45,390 nt of DNA from a virus. This document shows positions 14,616 through 22,207 of the stretch, in pieces (position 1 is the stretch's first letter; every line of letters starts with the position of its first letter). The notes under the pieces are model-generated. The model did no database searches. It was not told where the DNA came from and was given only the letters and a program-made list of their open reading frames with translations. The stretch lies in the IMG/VR virus record IMGVR_UViG_3300032322_001014, positions 1 to 45,390 of that record; one strand, given 5' to 3'. The position numbers were made by a program, and so were the translations under genes.

Positions 14616-15389
14616 TTGAGCAAGAGAAAGACTGGCGCTTTAAGAAAAGCAGACGCAAAAATGACAAATATTAGAAAAAACACAGACCAAACTTTCTACA
14701 CACACGAATCTAAGACGATACATTTTGACACTCACAGACCAAAAAAATCAACAATCCTTCAACTAGTACCAAAATCAACTAACCAAGAAAAATACATTTT
14801 AGAACTACTAAATCCCGATACACACATTGTTGTAGGGACTGGCCCAGCAGGAACTGGAAAAACGTATTTGGCGATGTTGGCTGCGATAAAAGCACTAAAG
14901 TCACAAGAAATTGACAAGATTTTAATGACAAGACCTGCTGTCGGCGTTGAGGATGAAAAACATGGCTTCTTGCCCGGGGACATAAACGCAAAAATGGAAC
15001 CTTGGACAAGACCTCTTTTTGACGTACTTCGTGAATTTTACACAGCCAAGGAAATAACCCACATGCTAGATGAACAAATCATAGAGATTGCACCCCTAGC
15101 CTTTTGTCGAGGTAGAAATTTCAAAAATAGCTTTGTAATTTTAGATGAGTCTCAAAATTGCACCCCAAACCAACTAAAAATGATTATGACTAGAATCGGA
15201 GTTGGTACTAAAATTGTGATTACAGGAGATATTGAACAAACTGACAGGAAAAAACCAGACAATGGCCTTTTAGACTTACAAAAAAGATTAGAAACTTGTA
15301 AAGTTAAAGGTATTGAGGTTTGTCATTTTAATTACAAAGATGTTCAACGGCACCATCTAATTGAACATATTTTAACTATGTATCAATAA
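14616..15389 (+). CDS. phoH: PhoH-like ATPase
   Basis: 257 aa from TTG 14616, chosen for its AGGAG at the right distance. Walker A GPAGTGKT is at 76-83, Walker B VILDE at 174-178, and ITGDIEQTD further on is the family sensor-like motif. PhoH proteins are P-loop ATPases of superfamily 1-like fold, very common in marine phages, with a suggested RNA-related role; their phage function is not settled. The N-terminal 40 residues are basic. The gene stands alone on the plus strand, divergent from the late 14448 unit and convergent with the gp44 operon, and ends at a shared terminator. No clear PHO box was identified upstream. Confidence 0.93.
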   Translation: MSKRKTGALRKADAKMTNIRKNTDQTFYTHESKTIHFDTHRPKKSTILQLVPKSTNQEKYILELLNPDTHIVVGTGPAGTGKTYLAMLAAIKALKSQEIDKILMTRPAVGVEDEKHGFLPGDINAKMEPWTRPLFDVLREFYTAKEITHMLDEQIIEIAPLAFCRGRNFKNSFVILDESQNCTPNQLKMIMTRIGVGTKIVITGDIEQTDRKKPDNGLLDLQKRLETCKVKGIEVCHFNYKDVQRHHLIEHILTMYQ

Positions 15390-15414
15390 AAAGAGGGGCT
15401 TACTGCCCCTCTTT
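15390..15414. terminator. Bidirectional terminator between phoH and the gp44 operon
   Basis: Perfect 10-bp arms AAAGAGGGGC and GCCCCTCTTT with a TTACT loop. Plus strand continues with ATTTG, minus strand with TTTTTATTG, so both convergent transcripts can end here. The minus-strand gene at 15400-15657 has its stop codon in the loop, and its final codons form one arm of the hairpin. Confidence 0.9.
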
Positions 15415-15657
15415 ATTTGAATCTTCTAAGCTTTGAAGAATCGTTGGGTATACCTTTTTATAGTATTCTACTATAGTAGTCCAATCTGTGTCCATTCTTT
15501 TACCGTCAATCATGCATCTATCCACACTGCGCTCTTTAAAGTCTAGTATAATATTACATGTTTGAATATCAGAGTTACGTAAACTCTTAACAACTGCCGC
15601 CTCTTCGTCTATTTGCCCACCGGCTTTTTTCTTAAATGTTACTAAAAAATATCTCAA
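15400..15657 (-). CDS. Small conserved phage protein downstream of gp44
   Basis: 85 aa. The start is TTG 15657, overlapping the gp44 stop as TTGA; there is no nearby ATG, so translation is probably coupled to gp44. MRYFLVTFKKKAGGQIDEEA followed by NIILDFKERSVDRCMIDGK suggests a compact alpha/beta domain. In T4 the gene after 44 is the small clamp-loader subunit 62 (about 187 aa), but this protein is far shorter and shows no likeness to it that I can see. I recall similar short proteins in other marine phages without a known function. The last codons lie in the shared terminator. Confidence 0.65.
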   Translation of the reverse strand: MRYFLVTFKKKAGGQIDEEAAVVKSLRNSDIQTCNIILDFKERSVDRCMIDGKRMDTDWTTIVEYYKKVYPTILQSLEDSNKEGQ

Positions 15658-16577
15658 TTTGTAAGCTCCGCTAATGTGGCTGCTAATGTAATTTCTGGTA
15701 TTCCAACCATAGATAAATTAACCAATCCGTTTCTGATTTTTATGATAGCAGCGTCACGTGTTTCGTGTGTGCTGCCCCATAAATCTAGATTGTTATACAT
15801 CCAACGATAGATATCTTCCAATCTCGTAGGATACATATCTAGATATTGCATTAATTCTTGACGACCTTCTAATACTTTACCTTGCTTAAAAAGTGTTGTA
15901 GCCTTGATTAGCAAATCATCTTCAGTGTTACCAACTTCTTGTATAGCAACAAGTTTACCTGTGCTACTATTGACCTGCAATTGATTTAAACATTTTCTTA
16001 AATCTGGATATGTTGCACGAACATATGTGTCAAGTACATCAATATCAAAATCAATTGATTCGTTTAACAGAACTGTAGCCGCACGTGCTGTAAATTCTGC
16101 TAAATCAGTTTTACTAATGTGTACCTGATGACAACGACTTTTTAGTGCAGGAATAATTCTGTATTCATAGTTACACGTAAGTATGAACCTACATGTTTGA
16201 TGATATGTTTCCATATCACTGCGTAATGCAGCCTGACCTTGTGGGGTTAAGTAGTCTGCCTCGTCAAGTAATACGATTTTGAATGCGCCGAAAGGCATAG
16301 TCTGTGCGAAACCTAATATTTTATTTCGCACAACATCAACGCTATTCTCACGACTTGCATTTATTTCCAGTACGTCATACTCGTTCACACCTAGTTCATT
16401 AATAAGAACCTTAGCAAGTGTTGTCTTACCAGTACCGGGATCGCCGCTAAACAATAAATGCGGAATTGATTCGTCTGTTATCCAGCCCTGTACTTGTTCT
16501 TTTTGTTTGTTATCAACAAAAACATACTCGTCTACAGACTTTGGACGATATTTTTCAACCCATAATTGATTCTTCAT
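15654..16577 (-). CDS. gp44: Sliding clamp loader large subunit (T4 gp44-like)
   Basis: 307 aa, close to T4 gp44 (319 aa). WVEKYRPKSVDEYV opens an RFC-type AAA+ ATPase. Walker A GDPGTGKT is at 45-52, Walker B LLDEAD at 103-108, and the SRC arginine-finger motif at 147-149 (ALKSRCHQ). A helical lid and collar region follow. It loads the phage sliding clamp onto DNA for replication and, in T4, for late transcription. The window shows T4-type late promoters, which in T4 need the clamp, so gp44 connects replication with late gene expression. It starts by an ATGA overlap in the early operon from 18079. No gp45 or gp62 gene was recognised here. Confidence 0.93.
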   Translation of the reverse strand: MKNQLWVEKYRPKSVDEYVFVDNKQKEQVQGWITDESIPHLLFSGDPGTGKTTLAKVLINELGVNEYDVLEINASRENSVDVVRNKILGFAQTMPFGAFKIVLLDEADYLTPQGQAALRSDMETYHQTCRFILTCNYEYRIIPALKSRCHQVHISKTDLAEFTARAATVLLNESIDFDIDVLDTYVRATYPDLRKCLNQLQVNSSTGKLVAIQEVGNTEDDLLIKATTLFKQGKVLEGRQELMQYLDMYPTRLEDIYRWMYNNLDLWGSTHETRDAAIIKIRNGLVNLSMVGIPEITLAATLAELTN

Positions 16578-16921
16578 TTTTTCAACATTTCAAGTGTGAT
16601 GATTTTACTAATCTCATTCCCTATATCTTTATCGCTGGGGATAATATATAATGATCGATTTGGCATTGTATTAATAGTCAAACTACTACTAACTTCAGGT
16701 GCATAAACTTCTACGACATGACCACCATTCGCAGGATAAATTTGAAAATTTATAGACTGTGCATGAGGAGAGTGTGACACTGATGGCATTTTGGCAATAG
16801 CCTGATTCATTGCATAAGCTTTGTGCATATCTACCTCTCTTGTATATTCGTCACGTGATTTAATTACGGTTTCCCAAACTTCTCTGGATTTTTTTGTGAA
16901 CCAATCATCAAACCATTTCAT
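16574..16921 (-). CDS. Unknown protein between groES and gp44
   Basis: 115 aa. The first 50 residues are charged and helical (MKWFDDWFTKKSREVWETVI). The rest is beta-rich, with INFQIYPANGGHVVEVYAPE and a short hydrophobic IITLEMLKK end. No known motif. It is coupled on both sides: TAATG with the groES-like gene and ATGA with gp44. Its place suggests a replication or assembly-factor role, but that rests on location only. Confidence 0.65.
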   Translation of the reverse strand: MKWFDDWFTKKSREVWETVIKSRDEYTREVDMHKAYAMNQAIAKMPSVSHSPHAQSINFQIYPANGGHVVEVYAPEVSSSLTINTMPNRSLYIIPSDKDIGNEISKIITLEMLKK

Positions 16922-17280
16922 TAAATCACCTTATCACTCATAGTTTCATCTTGTACAGGTTCATCGCTCACCATTAGTACATCATTCGGATCAACCTTTC
17001 TAATGGTTTTTTCTCCTTCTTCATCTTCTATTTTAATGCCTCTTGTCCAACGACCGTGAGCGATTAGGACATATTGACCTACTTGTACAGAGTTTTGTTC
17101 AGGACCAACTGCATATACTTTTGCCCATCTAGGACGTATTCCCGAAAGCTTAGTATCATCACCGGGCAATATAATTCCACCGGAAGAGATTCTAGCATCA
17201 AAACTCATATCGCTCACAATGATATTATCATGTAATGCAGTTAGTGAATTAACTTTTTTAGGTGCAAACTGAAAGTTCAT
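16921..17280 (-). CDS. groES: GroES-like co-chaperonin (T4 gp31 analogue)
   Basis: 119 aa from ATG 17280, which has AAGGAA upstream; a longer frame from 17310 lacks a ribosome site. TALHDNIIVSDM and SGGIILPGDDTKL match the GroES first strand and mobile-loop border, and KVYAVGPEQNSVQVGQYVLI the GroES V-G-x-V core. T4 gp31 replaces GroES so that GroEL can fold the large capsid protein. This protein probably caps host GroEL in the same way. It is longer than bacterial GroES (about 97 aa) through an acidic C-terminal extension. It is expressed in the early operon with gp44, together with the phage DnaJ and ClpA encoded elsewhere. Confidence 0.85.
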   Translation of the reverse strand: MNFQFAPKKVNSLTALHDNIIVSDMSFDARISSGGIILPGDDTKLSGIRPRWAKVYAVGPEQNSVQVGQYVLIAHGRWTRGIKIEDEEGEKTIRKVDPNDVLMVSDEPVQDETMSDKVI

Positions 17281-17290
17281 ATTTTCCTTT

Positions 17291-17563
17291 TTATTCATCA
17301 TCAAAATCATTTAGTTCAGATAAATTTATTTGATCACGTACAGTTGGAGCAGTTTTTACAATTGGTTTAGGTGCATTAACAACAGTTTTATTATACTGTT
17401 CCGCCACTCTGCTTGAGGCATCTTGAATAATTCTATTTTGTGCATCAAGTAAATCACCTCTTGCATTAGATTTCATGTTACCAACGGCACGTACTTTTTC
17501 ATTTCTTGTAGCCATTGCACCCATATCAATGCTTCTACCCATCGCTGTTCTATATTTTGACAT
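17291..17563 (-). CDS. Small conserved phage protein upstream of groES
   Basis: 90 aa, starting at ATG 17563 with AGGAG 7 nt upstream. MSKYRTAMGRSIDMGAMATR and NEKVRAVGNMKSNARGDLLD are well-ordered, basic segments. The C-terminus is acidic (ELNDFDDE). I recall similar short proteins in other marine T4-like phages but no function. It is 10 nt upstream of the groES-like gene in the early operon. A nucleic-acid or virion-core role would fit the basic N-terminus; neither is shown. Confidence 0.6.
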   Translation of the reverse strand: MSKYRTAMGRSIDMGAMATRNEKVRAVGNMKSNARGDLLDAQNRIIQDASSRVAEQYNKTVVNAPKPIVKTAPTVRDQINLSELNDFDDE

Positions 17564-17572
17564 AATTTTCTC

Positions 17573-18079
17573 CTATTTTAAAAATTCGTCAATTGACAAA
17601 TCGTAATACAAGCTATTTATTCTATGGACTTCTAGTAAAAACAGAACATAGCTAGCCACACTTGATCCTCTTCCTACTCCCCAAACAATTTCATTTGCTC
17701 TCATCGTGTCTACAAGGTATTTCAAATATTGTAGTAGTGAAAATAAACCACGCTCCTGAAATAAGATAAGTTCCTCACCTGCTCTTTGTAATTCGGCTTC
17801 ACTATTACATTTACTCAACACATATAGAGCAATATCCATGGTCTTATACTCGTCTGGCATAAACCATTTTTGTTGCTGGATTGAGTCAAATTCTTGCTTT
17901 GTAATTTTCTGTTCAATATATTGAATTACTTTTGGCATACTTGAAAGTTCAAGTTCGGGAGGTAAGGATATAACGTTTTCGGTTAGGAAAACTTTTATAT
18001 TTTTATCTGGGTTGGAAAGATAAAAGTTACAAACATCGTCCTCTGTAACAATTTGCTGACCAAATAAATCGTTTCTCAT
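17573..18079 (-). CDS. DnaE-like fragment protein (DNA polymerase III alpha palm-entry motif only)
   Basis: 168 aa. The C-terminal 40 residues, VWGVGRGSSVASYVLFLLEV then INSLYYDLSIDEFLK, align by eye with the bacterial DnaE/PolC stretch GPGRGSAAGSLVAYLLGI...LLFERFLN. In full polymerases the catalytic PDxDxD motif follows at once; here the stop codon comes exactly at that point, so no catalytic aspartate is present. The N-terminal part (1-125) is helical and resembles the finger/PHP-linker region only vaguely. It is thus either a remnant or a repurposed binding module. The gene is first in the gp44 operon, with a good promoter 6 nt upstream and no Shine-Dalgarno, and its sequence is otherwise intact. 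Confidence 0.6.
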   Translation of the reverse strand: MRNDLFGQQIVTEDDVCNFYLSNPDKNIKVFLTENVISLPPELELSSMPKVIQYIEQKITKQEFDSIQQQKWFMPDEYKTMDIALYVLSKCNSEAELQRAGEELILFQERGLFSLLQYLKYLVDTMRANEIVWGVGRGSSVASYVLFLLEVHRINSLYYDLSIDEFLK

Positions 18080-18085
18080 AAGTCT

Positions 18086-18114
18086 ATGATAACATAGAAA
18101 TTTATAAGATGCAA
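18086..18114 (-). promoter_or_regulatory. Sigma70-like early promoter of the gp44/groES operon
   Basis: Minus strand TTGCAT (18109-18114), 17-nt spacer, TATCAT (18086-18091) preceded by an extended TGn. The -10 ends 6 nt before ATG 18079 and there is no Shine-Dalgarno, so the transcript is probably leaderless. Same architecture as the dnaJ promoter at 12744-12771. Confidence 0.65.
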
Positions 18115-18121
18115 TATATTT

Positions 18122-18739
18122 TTAACCTTTTTTCTTATCAAAGTTTACAAATACTATTTCAGAATTTTTGGGATTTTCAAATGGATCCCTTAGATCATAA
18201 CTAAGACTTAGTTCTTCCCAAGATGTTGGTTGTTTTACCAATTTAATAAGTTTTTTGGATTTTAGTGAACTAATTGAATTGATGCTATTGTATTTAGGAG
18301 AAGAGTCATTCCACCAACCAGCTTCGTTAAATGGTCCAAAGTTTTCCTCAATTGAATGTAAATGATGTATATCGTCACTGTAGAAACTGGTAACAGAAAT
18401 GTCAGTTACAATCATTCTTCCTTCTAATATTGAGTTAAGCTTTTTAACTAACATTATAGCCACAATTTGATCGAATGGATCCGTGGGCAATGTACAAACT
18501 TTGAGTGACGCTTCTATATATTTTTCAATAACTTGAGTGTGGTTTTCATTGACAAGAATTGAATTTTCTAAGCATTGAGAGAAAAAGTGCTTAATTCTTT
18601 CCATTGAGACAAATTGTTCCATTGCAGATGTAGTTTCAATGTCAAAGTATATTAAGATTGTATACATGTTAAGATAGAAATTATCCTTAAAATACACACC
18701 AGATTGAAATGAAAAATTCTTTTTTATTCTTGCGGTCAT
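18122..18739 (-). CDS. Unknown protein, end of the fibre operon
   Basis: 205 aa, mixed alpha/beta. It holds a YTILIYFDIETTSAMEQF segment that superficially recalls an exonuclease DxE motif, but no further exonuclease motifs follow, so I do not assign one. DIHHLHSIEENFGPFNEAG and a Lys/Ser-rich C-terminus are the other landmarks. It overlaps the upstream 78-aa gene by ATGA. It is probably the last gene of the late unit starting at 24929, although an internal promoter cannot be excluded. Confidence 0.55.
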   Translation of the reverse strand: MTARIKKNFSFQSGVYFKDNFYLNMYTILIYFDIETTSAMEQFVSMERIKHFFSQCLENSILVNENHTQVIEKYIEASLKVCTLPTDPFDQIVAIMLVKKLNSILEGRMIVTDISVTSFYSDDIHHLHSIEENFGPFNEAGWWNDSSPKYNSINSISSLKSKKLIKLVKQPTSWEELSLSYDLRDPFENPKNSEIVFVNFDKKKG

Positions 18740-18972
18740 GTTCTGTCGCTTGATATATTGATTTGCTTTTCTATATTATTTTTCTTATACATTTCATCTA
18801 TTCTTTTTTTATACTCTGTATTATAGCTTTCTATTGCCATACGTAATTGATTTATCAGTGCCCCATTCTGCGCACGATAAGCAAAGTTGAGTTTTTGATT
18901 TAAGTCCGATAGGGTTTTGGAAATATCTTCCAAAGATTTATCTGACAAGTCTGTAATGAATGGATGCTGCAT
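18736..18972 (-). CDS. Small helical conserved protein
   Basis: 78 aa. MQHPFITDLSDKSLEDISKT and LNQKLNFAYRAQNGALINQL predict two long amphipathic helices, probably a helical hairpin or coiled coil. I recall very similar short proteins in T4-like marine phages without a known function. It lies 12 nt after the fibre gene and overlaps the following gene by ATGA. Confidence 0.65.
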   Translation of the reverse strand: MQHPFITDLSDKSLEDISKTLSDLNQKLNFAYRAQNGALINQLRMAIESYNTEYKKRIDEMYKKNNIEKQINISSDRT

Positions 18973-18984
18973 TCATTTATTTAG

Positions 18985-20010
18985 TTAGTAGGAACTAGGC
19001 GTAACTCTTTTCCAAATTGCTGTTGCACCGTCGTAATTAGCCGTACATAGGTAAATATATGTTCCGTCAGTTTCAATTGCTCCAGTTGTATCACCGGGAC
19101 TACCAATGGGCATTTGCCTTCTATAATTTCCACCGGTTACTGCCACAGCAGCATTTGCAGTTAATGTAAGTGCTGTATTACTAGAAATGCTTGATACTGT
19201 CCCTATCACAACATTAGACGAATTCAAGATTACACGTCCTGCAACAAGCTCAGTTAAAAATATAGTTCCTGAACCAGTTACCGTTGTGCTGTTAGTAGCA
19301 GCAGTAATGGTATTTGATGCTGCTGCGTTTGTAACTGCAGGAGTACCACTTAAAAGAAATGATGATTTTTTTGGTCTGTTGATTGGATAAATGTCCATTA
19401 ACGTACCGCAGTTTGTAGTTGTTACTAGATAATTGAGTTGTGTTACTCCGGCAGGCACGCTTACTTGATTGGTGTAAGTATTTCCTGCACTTGGCGTAGT
19501 ATTACTTGAATAATTTTCAAGCTGTAATGCTGTATAGGTTAACCCAGTTGTTGGTACATTACTACCATCGTTTGTTGTTGTAGGGAATGTTATATTTGCA
19601 CTTGCATTTGCAATAGTCAAATAAAGTTCAACATTACTTTGTGTGCCAACTGGTGCCCATCCACCGAAGTTAATTGTAGTATTTGCGGTTATAGTTCCAT
19701 ATTGCACATCGCCCTGACTTACATTAATTGTAGTAGTACCCTGTACATTATTTCCCAAATTATAAGTACTTGCTCTAAATGATTTTGTAGTGGCGTTACT
19801 AATTAAAGTATTAGCCATGTCATTATTAAGTGTCTGTCCATCTAGTGCTGCCTTTAAAACAACTTTGTTTTGCAAGTCAGTGATTTCTGTTCCCGCAGCG
19901 TTTAAGTTTGTTTTTATAGAGGTAAAGTTATCTCTAAAACCTTGAGTGGTATTATTGACACCTGGAACAGGGTAATTTACATTAATGTTGTTTGTGTTTA
20001 TTGAACTCAT
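18985..20010 (-). CDS. Tail fibre-like protein with shared C-terminal cassette
   Basis: 341 aa, rich in Asn, Thr and Ala. The N-terminal NTTQGFRDNFTSIKTNL motif recurs in related form in the fibre at 22836-24929 (DAIRVAFQKTQNNFNELF) and may attach these fibres to the baseplate. The middle is beta-repeat sequence. The last 35 residues (GSPGDTTGAIETDGTYIYLC, then an IWKRV motif) match the end of the 2224-3408 protein. No enzyme motif. It is the fourth gene of the late fibre/lysis unit. The ATG sits in a perfect 10-bp palindrome ATACTAGTAT. Confidence 0.7.
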   Translation of the reverse strand: MSSINTNNINVNYPVPGVNNTTQGFRDNFTSIKTNLNAAGTEITDLQNKVVLKAALDGQTLNNDMANTLISNATTKSFRASTYNLGNNVQGTTTINVSQGDVQYGTITANTTINFGGWAPVGTQSNVELYLTIANASANITFPTTTNDGSNVPTTGLTYTALQLENYSSNTTPSAGNTYTNQVSVPAGVTQLNYLVTTTNCGTLMDIYPINRPKKSSFLLSGTPAVTNAAASNTITAATNSTTVTGSGTIFLTELVAGRVILNSSNVVIGTVSSISSNTALTLTANAAVAVTGGNYRRQMPIGSPGDTTGAIETDGTYIYLCTANYDGATAIWKRVTPSSY

Positions 20011-20030
20011 ACTAGTATTCTTCCGTCATT

Positions 20031-20038
20031 TATTTATT
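20031..20038 (-). promoter_or_regulatory. Late promoter-like box AATAAATA
   Basis: AATAAATA on the minus strand, 20 nt before ATG 20010, in the 33-nt gap between two structural genes. GGAAGA between box and start may serve as a weak Shine-Dalgarno. It fits the ATAAATA core seen at other late genes. Confidence 0.45.
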
Positions 20039-20043
20039 ACAAT

Positions 20044-22206
20044 TTAAGGGGTGATCGTTTTTTGTGGGAACGTAATCACGAAATCTTGTGAGTTTATAGG
20101 ATTAGGGGTAGGAGTAGCACTTGGTAGGTCACTCCAACTAGGAATACTAAGATTATCATTCCAGTTATATGTGTTGCTCTTGTCTACATAATATCTATCC
20201 ACAGTAAAATCAATAGCATTTAATTCATAAGGCCAATTTTCATTTATGTTAGTTAAGATTTCAGTAGATTTGCCCGGTAATGTGTAACATATAACCCATG
20301 CTCTAGTATAGCCCAAAACGTTTCCATTTAATTGTTGTGTATTCATCCATTTTGGCAATAAACTACTAGTACGATTTTTTCCTAATACGCTACCTAGTTG
20401 GGTTGACATATTATCCAAACTTGCAGGATAAAATGTATTTGTTGAACCGGGTGTCAAGCTGGTATAAAATGAATTATTTTGTACGTTCGCAAAGCTAGTA
20501 TATAGAAAATCTTCACTAGTTAAATATGGTCCTAATTCTAAACTTACATAAGTAGGCCAAGTTATTTGTGACGATACACTTTGACCTTTTTCATTAATTA
20601 AATCATCAATAATTTGACTATATACCACTTCGTAAACTATGTCACCATTATCATCTCTTGCGATAGCAGTTTTTAACTCCCCTAGTACTAGATTTCTCCA
20701 ATAGTGATTTTTCTTCATTGCTTCAATGTAATTTGGCACACTACTAGCGTCTATCCCATAAGCATGAACAAAAGAAACATCTTTTGCTTTTCCAAAATTA
20801 TAATCGTTTGGTCTATACAAAAAATCAGTAGGTATTAACGCTGTGTTATTCAATAAATTGTTTATTATTGATCTTTGTGCTAACGAAGGTGATGCCTTAA
20901 GATAGACATTTTCTGTCACTAATTCATAATATTGATAAACATCTAACGTGAAAGTTTTTGTGCTTTTTACTAAAGGATATTCTAAAGAAACTGCCTCTAC
21001 AGTAAATGTAAAGGTTGATGTACTAAACTGCGGTAATAGTTCTCTCGTAGGCTGGTAAGATGTTTGACCTATTAATTCACCATTTGTATCTAATGTAAGT
21101 TGCGCCGGTAGATCACCTTCAATAAGCCTATAAGTTAAATTTTGTTCTGAACTTGCTTCTATCTTATAAGTGCTTACTGTATTATTATATATTGTGCCTA
21201 AATATGAATTAGTTTGCCAAACTATGTCATTAACTATTTCGTTAGAGACAGTTATTTTAAATTCATATTTATTACTATAAAGACCGTTTGGTTTAGTTAC
21301 AAAAACTGTAAAAATATACTGACTTAAACCTGTAGCAATATTTACAGTTCCTGTTATCCATCCACTGTTAGGGTCTCCCGTCAATCCAGGAGGCAAACTA
21401 GAAAAGTCATAAGTTACTCTACCACCATCAAAATCATAACCAATTATTTTAAATGAGAAAAAATCACCACTTTTAGTGACTGGAATAGTATTTCCATCCA
21501 CTAAATAATATTCGTAAAAAGGATCAGTTTCAAGTATCGGCAATCTTCTAGGAAAATAATTTAATATTACAGGTGGTCTAGGACTAACTGTTGGATTAAC
21601 TAATTGCACATTTTTAACTGTTATACTATATGACGCAGAAACGCTTCCCAAAACACTAGATAATGTTATAGTAAAATCACTTCTTTTACTTGTTGGGCTG
21701 CCATTTATTGCCACTGGCGGAACTGGATACCCTGATATAACTCCGGTATCTTCATTTAAAAATAACCCTTCTGGTAAATCACCGGACGCTATAAAAAATT
21801 TTAATGTATCAGATGCAACAGGTGTTGAATATTCTATTTGATAATTTACAAACTCGCTGTCAAACACAGTTAGTAAATTACCAGAACTTACTAGTAATTT
21901 AGGAAAACCCGCTGTGAGTAAATCAATAGAAAAAGTTCTGTCTGCAATATTTCCTATTTCATCATTTACACGTAATGTAAAAGTGTATGTAGTATTTTTA
22001 TTTTCTCCTTTAGGGAGACCACTTATAATACATGAATTATTAACTGATGTAATTATAAATCCATCCGGTAACTTACCGTTCAACACAGTGTAGGTTAAAA
22101 ATAACGCAGGCTCTACCGGAACGGCCCTTACTGGCACATTGAAGGGCAAAGTAGATGAATAGTCACCTAAAGATCCTGCAGGGGTTTCCCAAATAGGTTG
22201 TGCCAT
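20044..22206 (-). CDS. Large virion protein with Ig-like (cadherin-like) repeats
   Basis: 720 aa. Four copies of the pattern LPxGLxL...GxIxG occur near residues 45, 143, 271 and 365, each followed by beta strands ending in TFTLRVND-type sequence. This is the putative Ig / dystroglycan-type cadherin-like module often found in phage adhesins and baseplate-proximal proteins. The C-terminal 300 residues are different and begin with YYELVTENVYLKASPS. They probably form a separate domain that I do not recognise. It starts 1 nt after the endolysin stop and is followed by a fibre gene. Likely a baseplate or fibre-associated adhesion protein. Confidence 0.65.
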   Translation of the reverse strand: MAQPIWETPAGSLGDYSSTLPFNVPVRAVPVEPALFLTYTVLNGKLPDGFIITSVNNSCIISGLPKGENKNTTYTFTLRVNDEIGNIADRTFSIDLLTAGFPKLLVSSGNLLTVFDSEFVNYQIEYSTPVASDTLKFFIASGDLPEGLFLNEDTGVISGYPVPPVAINGSPTSKRSDFTITLSSVLGSVSASYSITVKNVQLVNPTVSPRPPVILNYFPRRLPILETDPFYEYYLVDGNTIPVTKSGDFFSFKIIGYDFDGGRVTYDFSSLPPGLTGDPNSGWITGTVNIATGLSQYIFTVFVTKPNGLYSNKYEFKITVSNEIVNDIVWQTNSYLGTIYNNTVSTYKIEASSEQNLTYRLIEGDLPAQLTLDTNGELIGQTSYQPTRELLPQFSTSTFTFTVEAVSLEYPLVKSTKTFTLDVYQYYELVTENVYLKASPSLAQRSIINNLLNNTALIPTDFLYRPNDYNFGKAKDVSFVHAYGIDASSVPNYIEAMKKNHYWRNLVLGELKTAIARDDNGDIVYEVVYSQIIDDLINEKGQSVSSQITWPTYVSLELGPYLTSEDFLYTSFANVQNNSFYTSLTPGSTNTFYPASLDNMSTQLGSVLGKNRTSSLLPKWMNTQQLNGNVLGYTRAWVICYTLPGKSTEILTNINENWPYELNAIDFTVDRYYVDKSNTYNWNDNLSIPSWSDLPSATPTPNPINSQDFVITFPQKTITP

Positions 22207-22207
22207 G

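Noticed and set aside
15400-15657. Assignment of the 85-aa gene as clamp-loader subunit gp62
   Set aside because: Position fits but length and sequence do not; kept as unknown.
18122-18739. DnaQ-type exonuclease from the FDIET string
   Set aside because: Only the first motif resembles the family; the other exonuclease motifs are missing.
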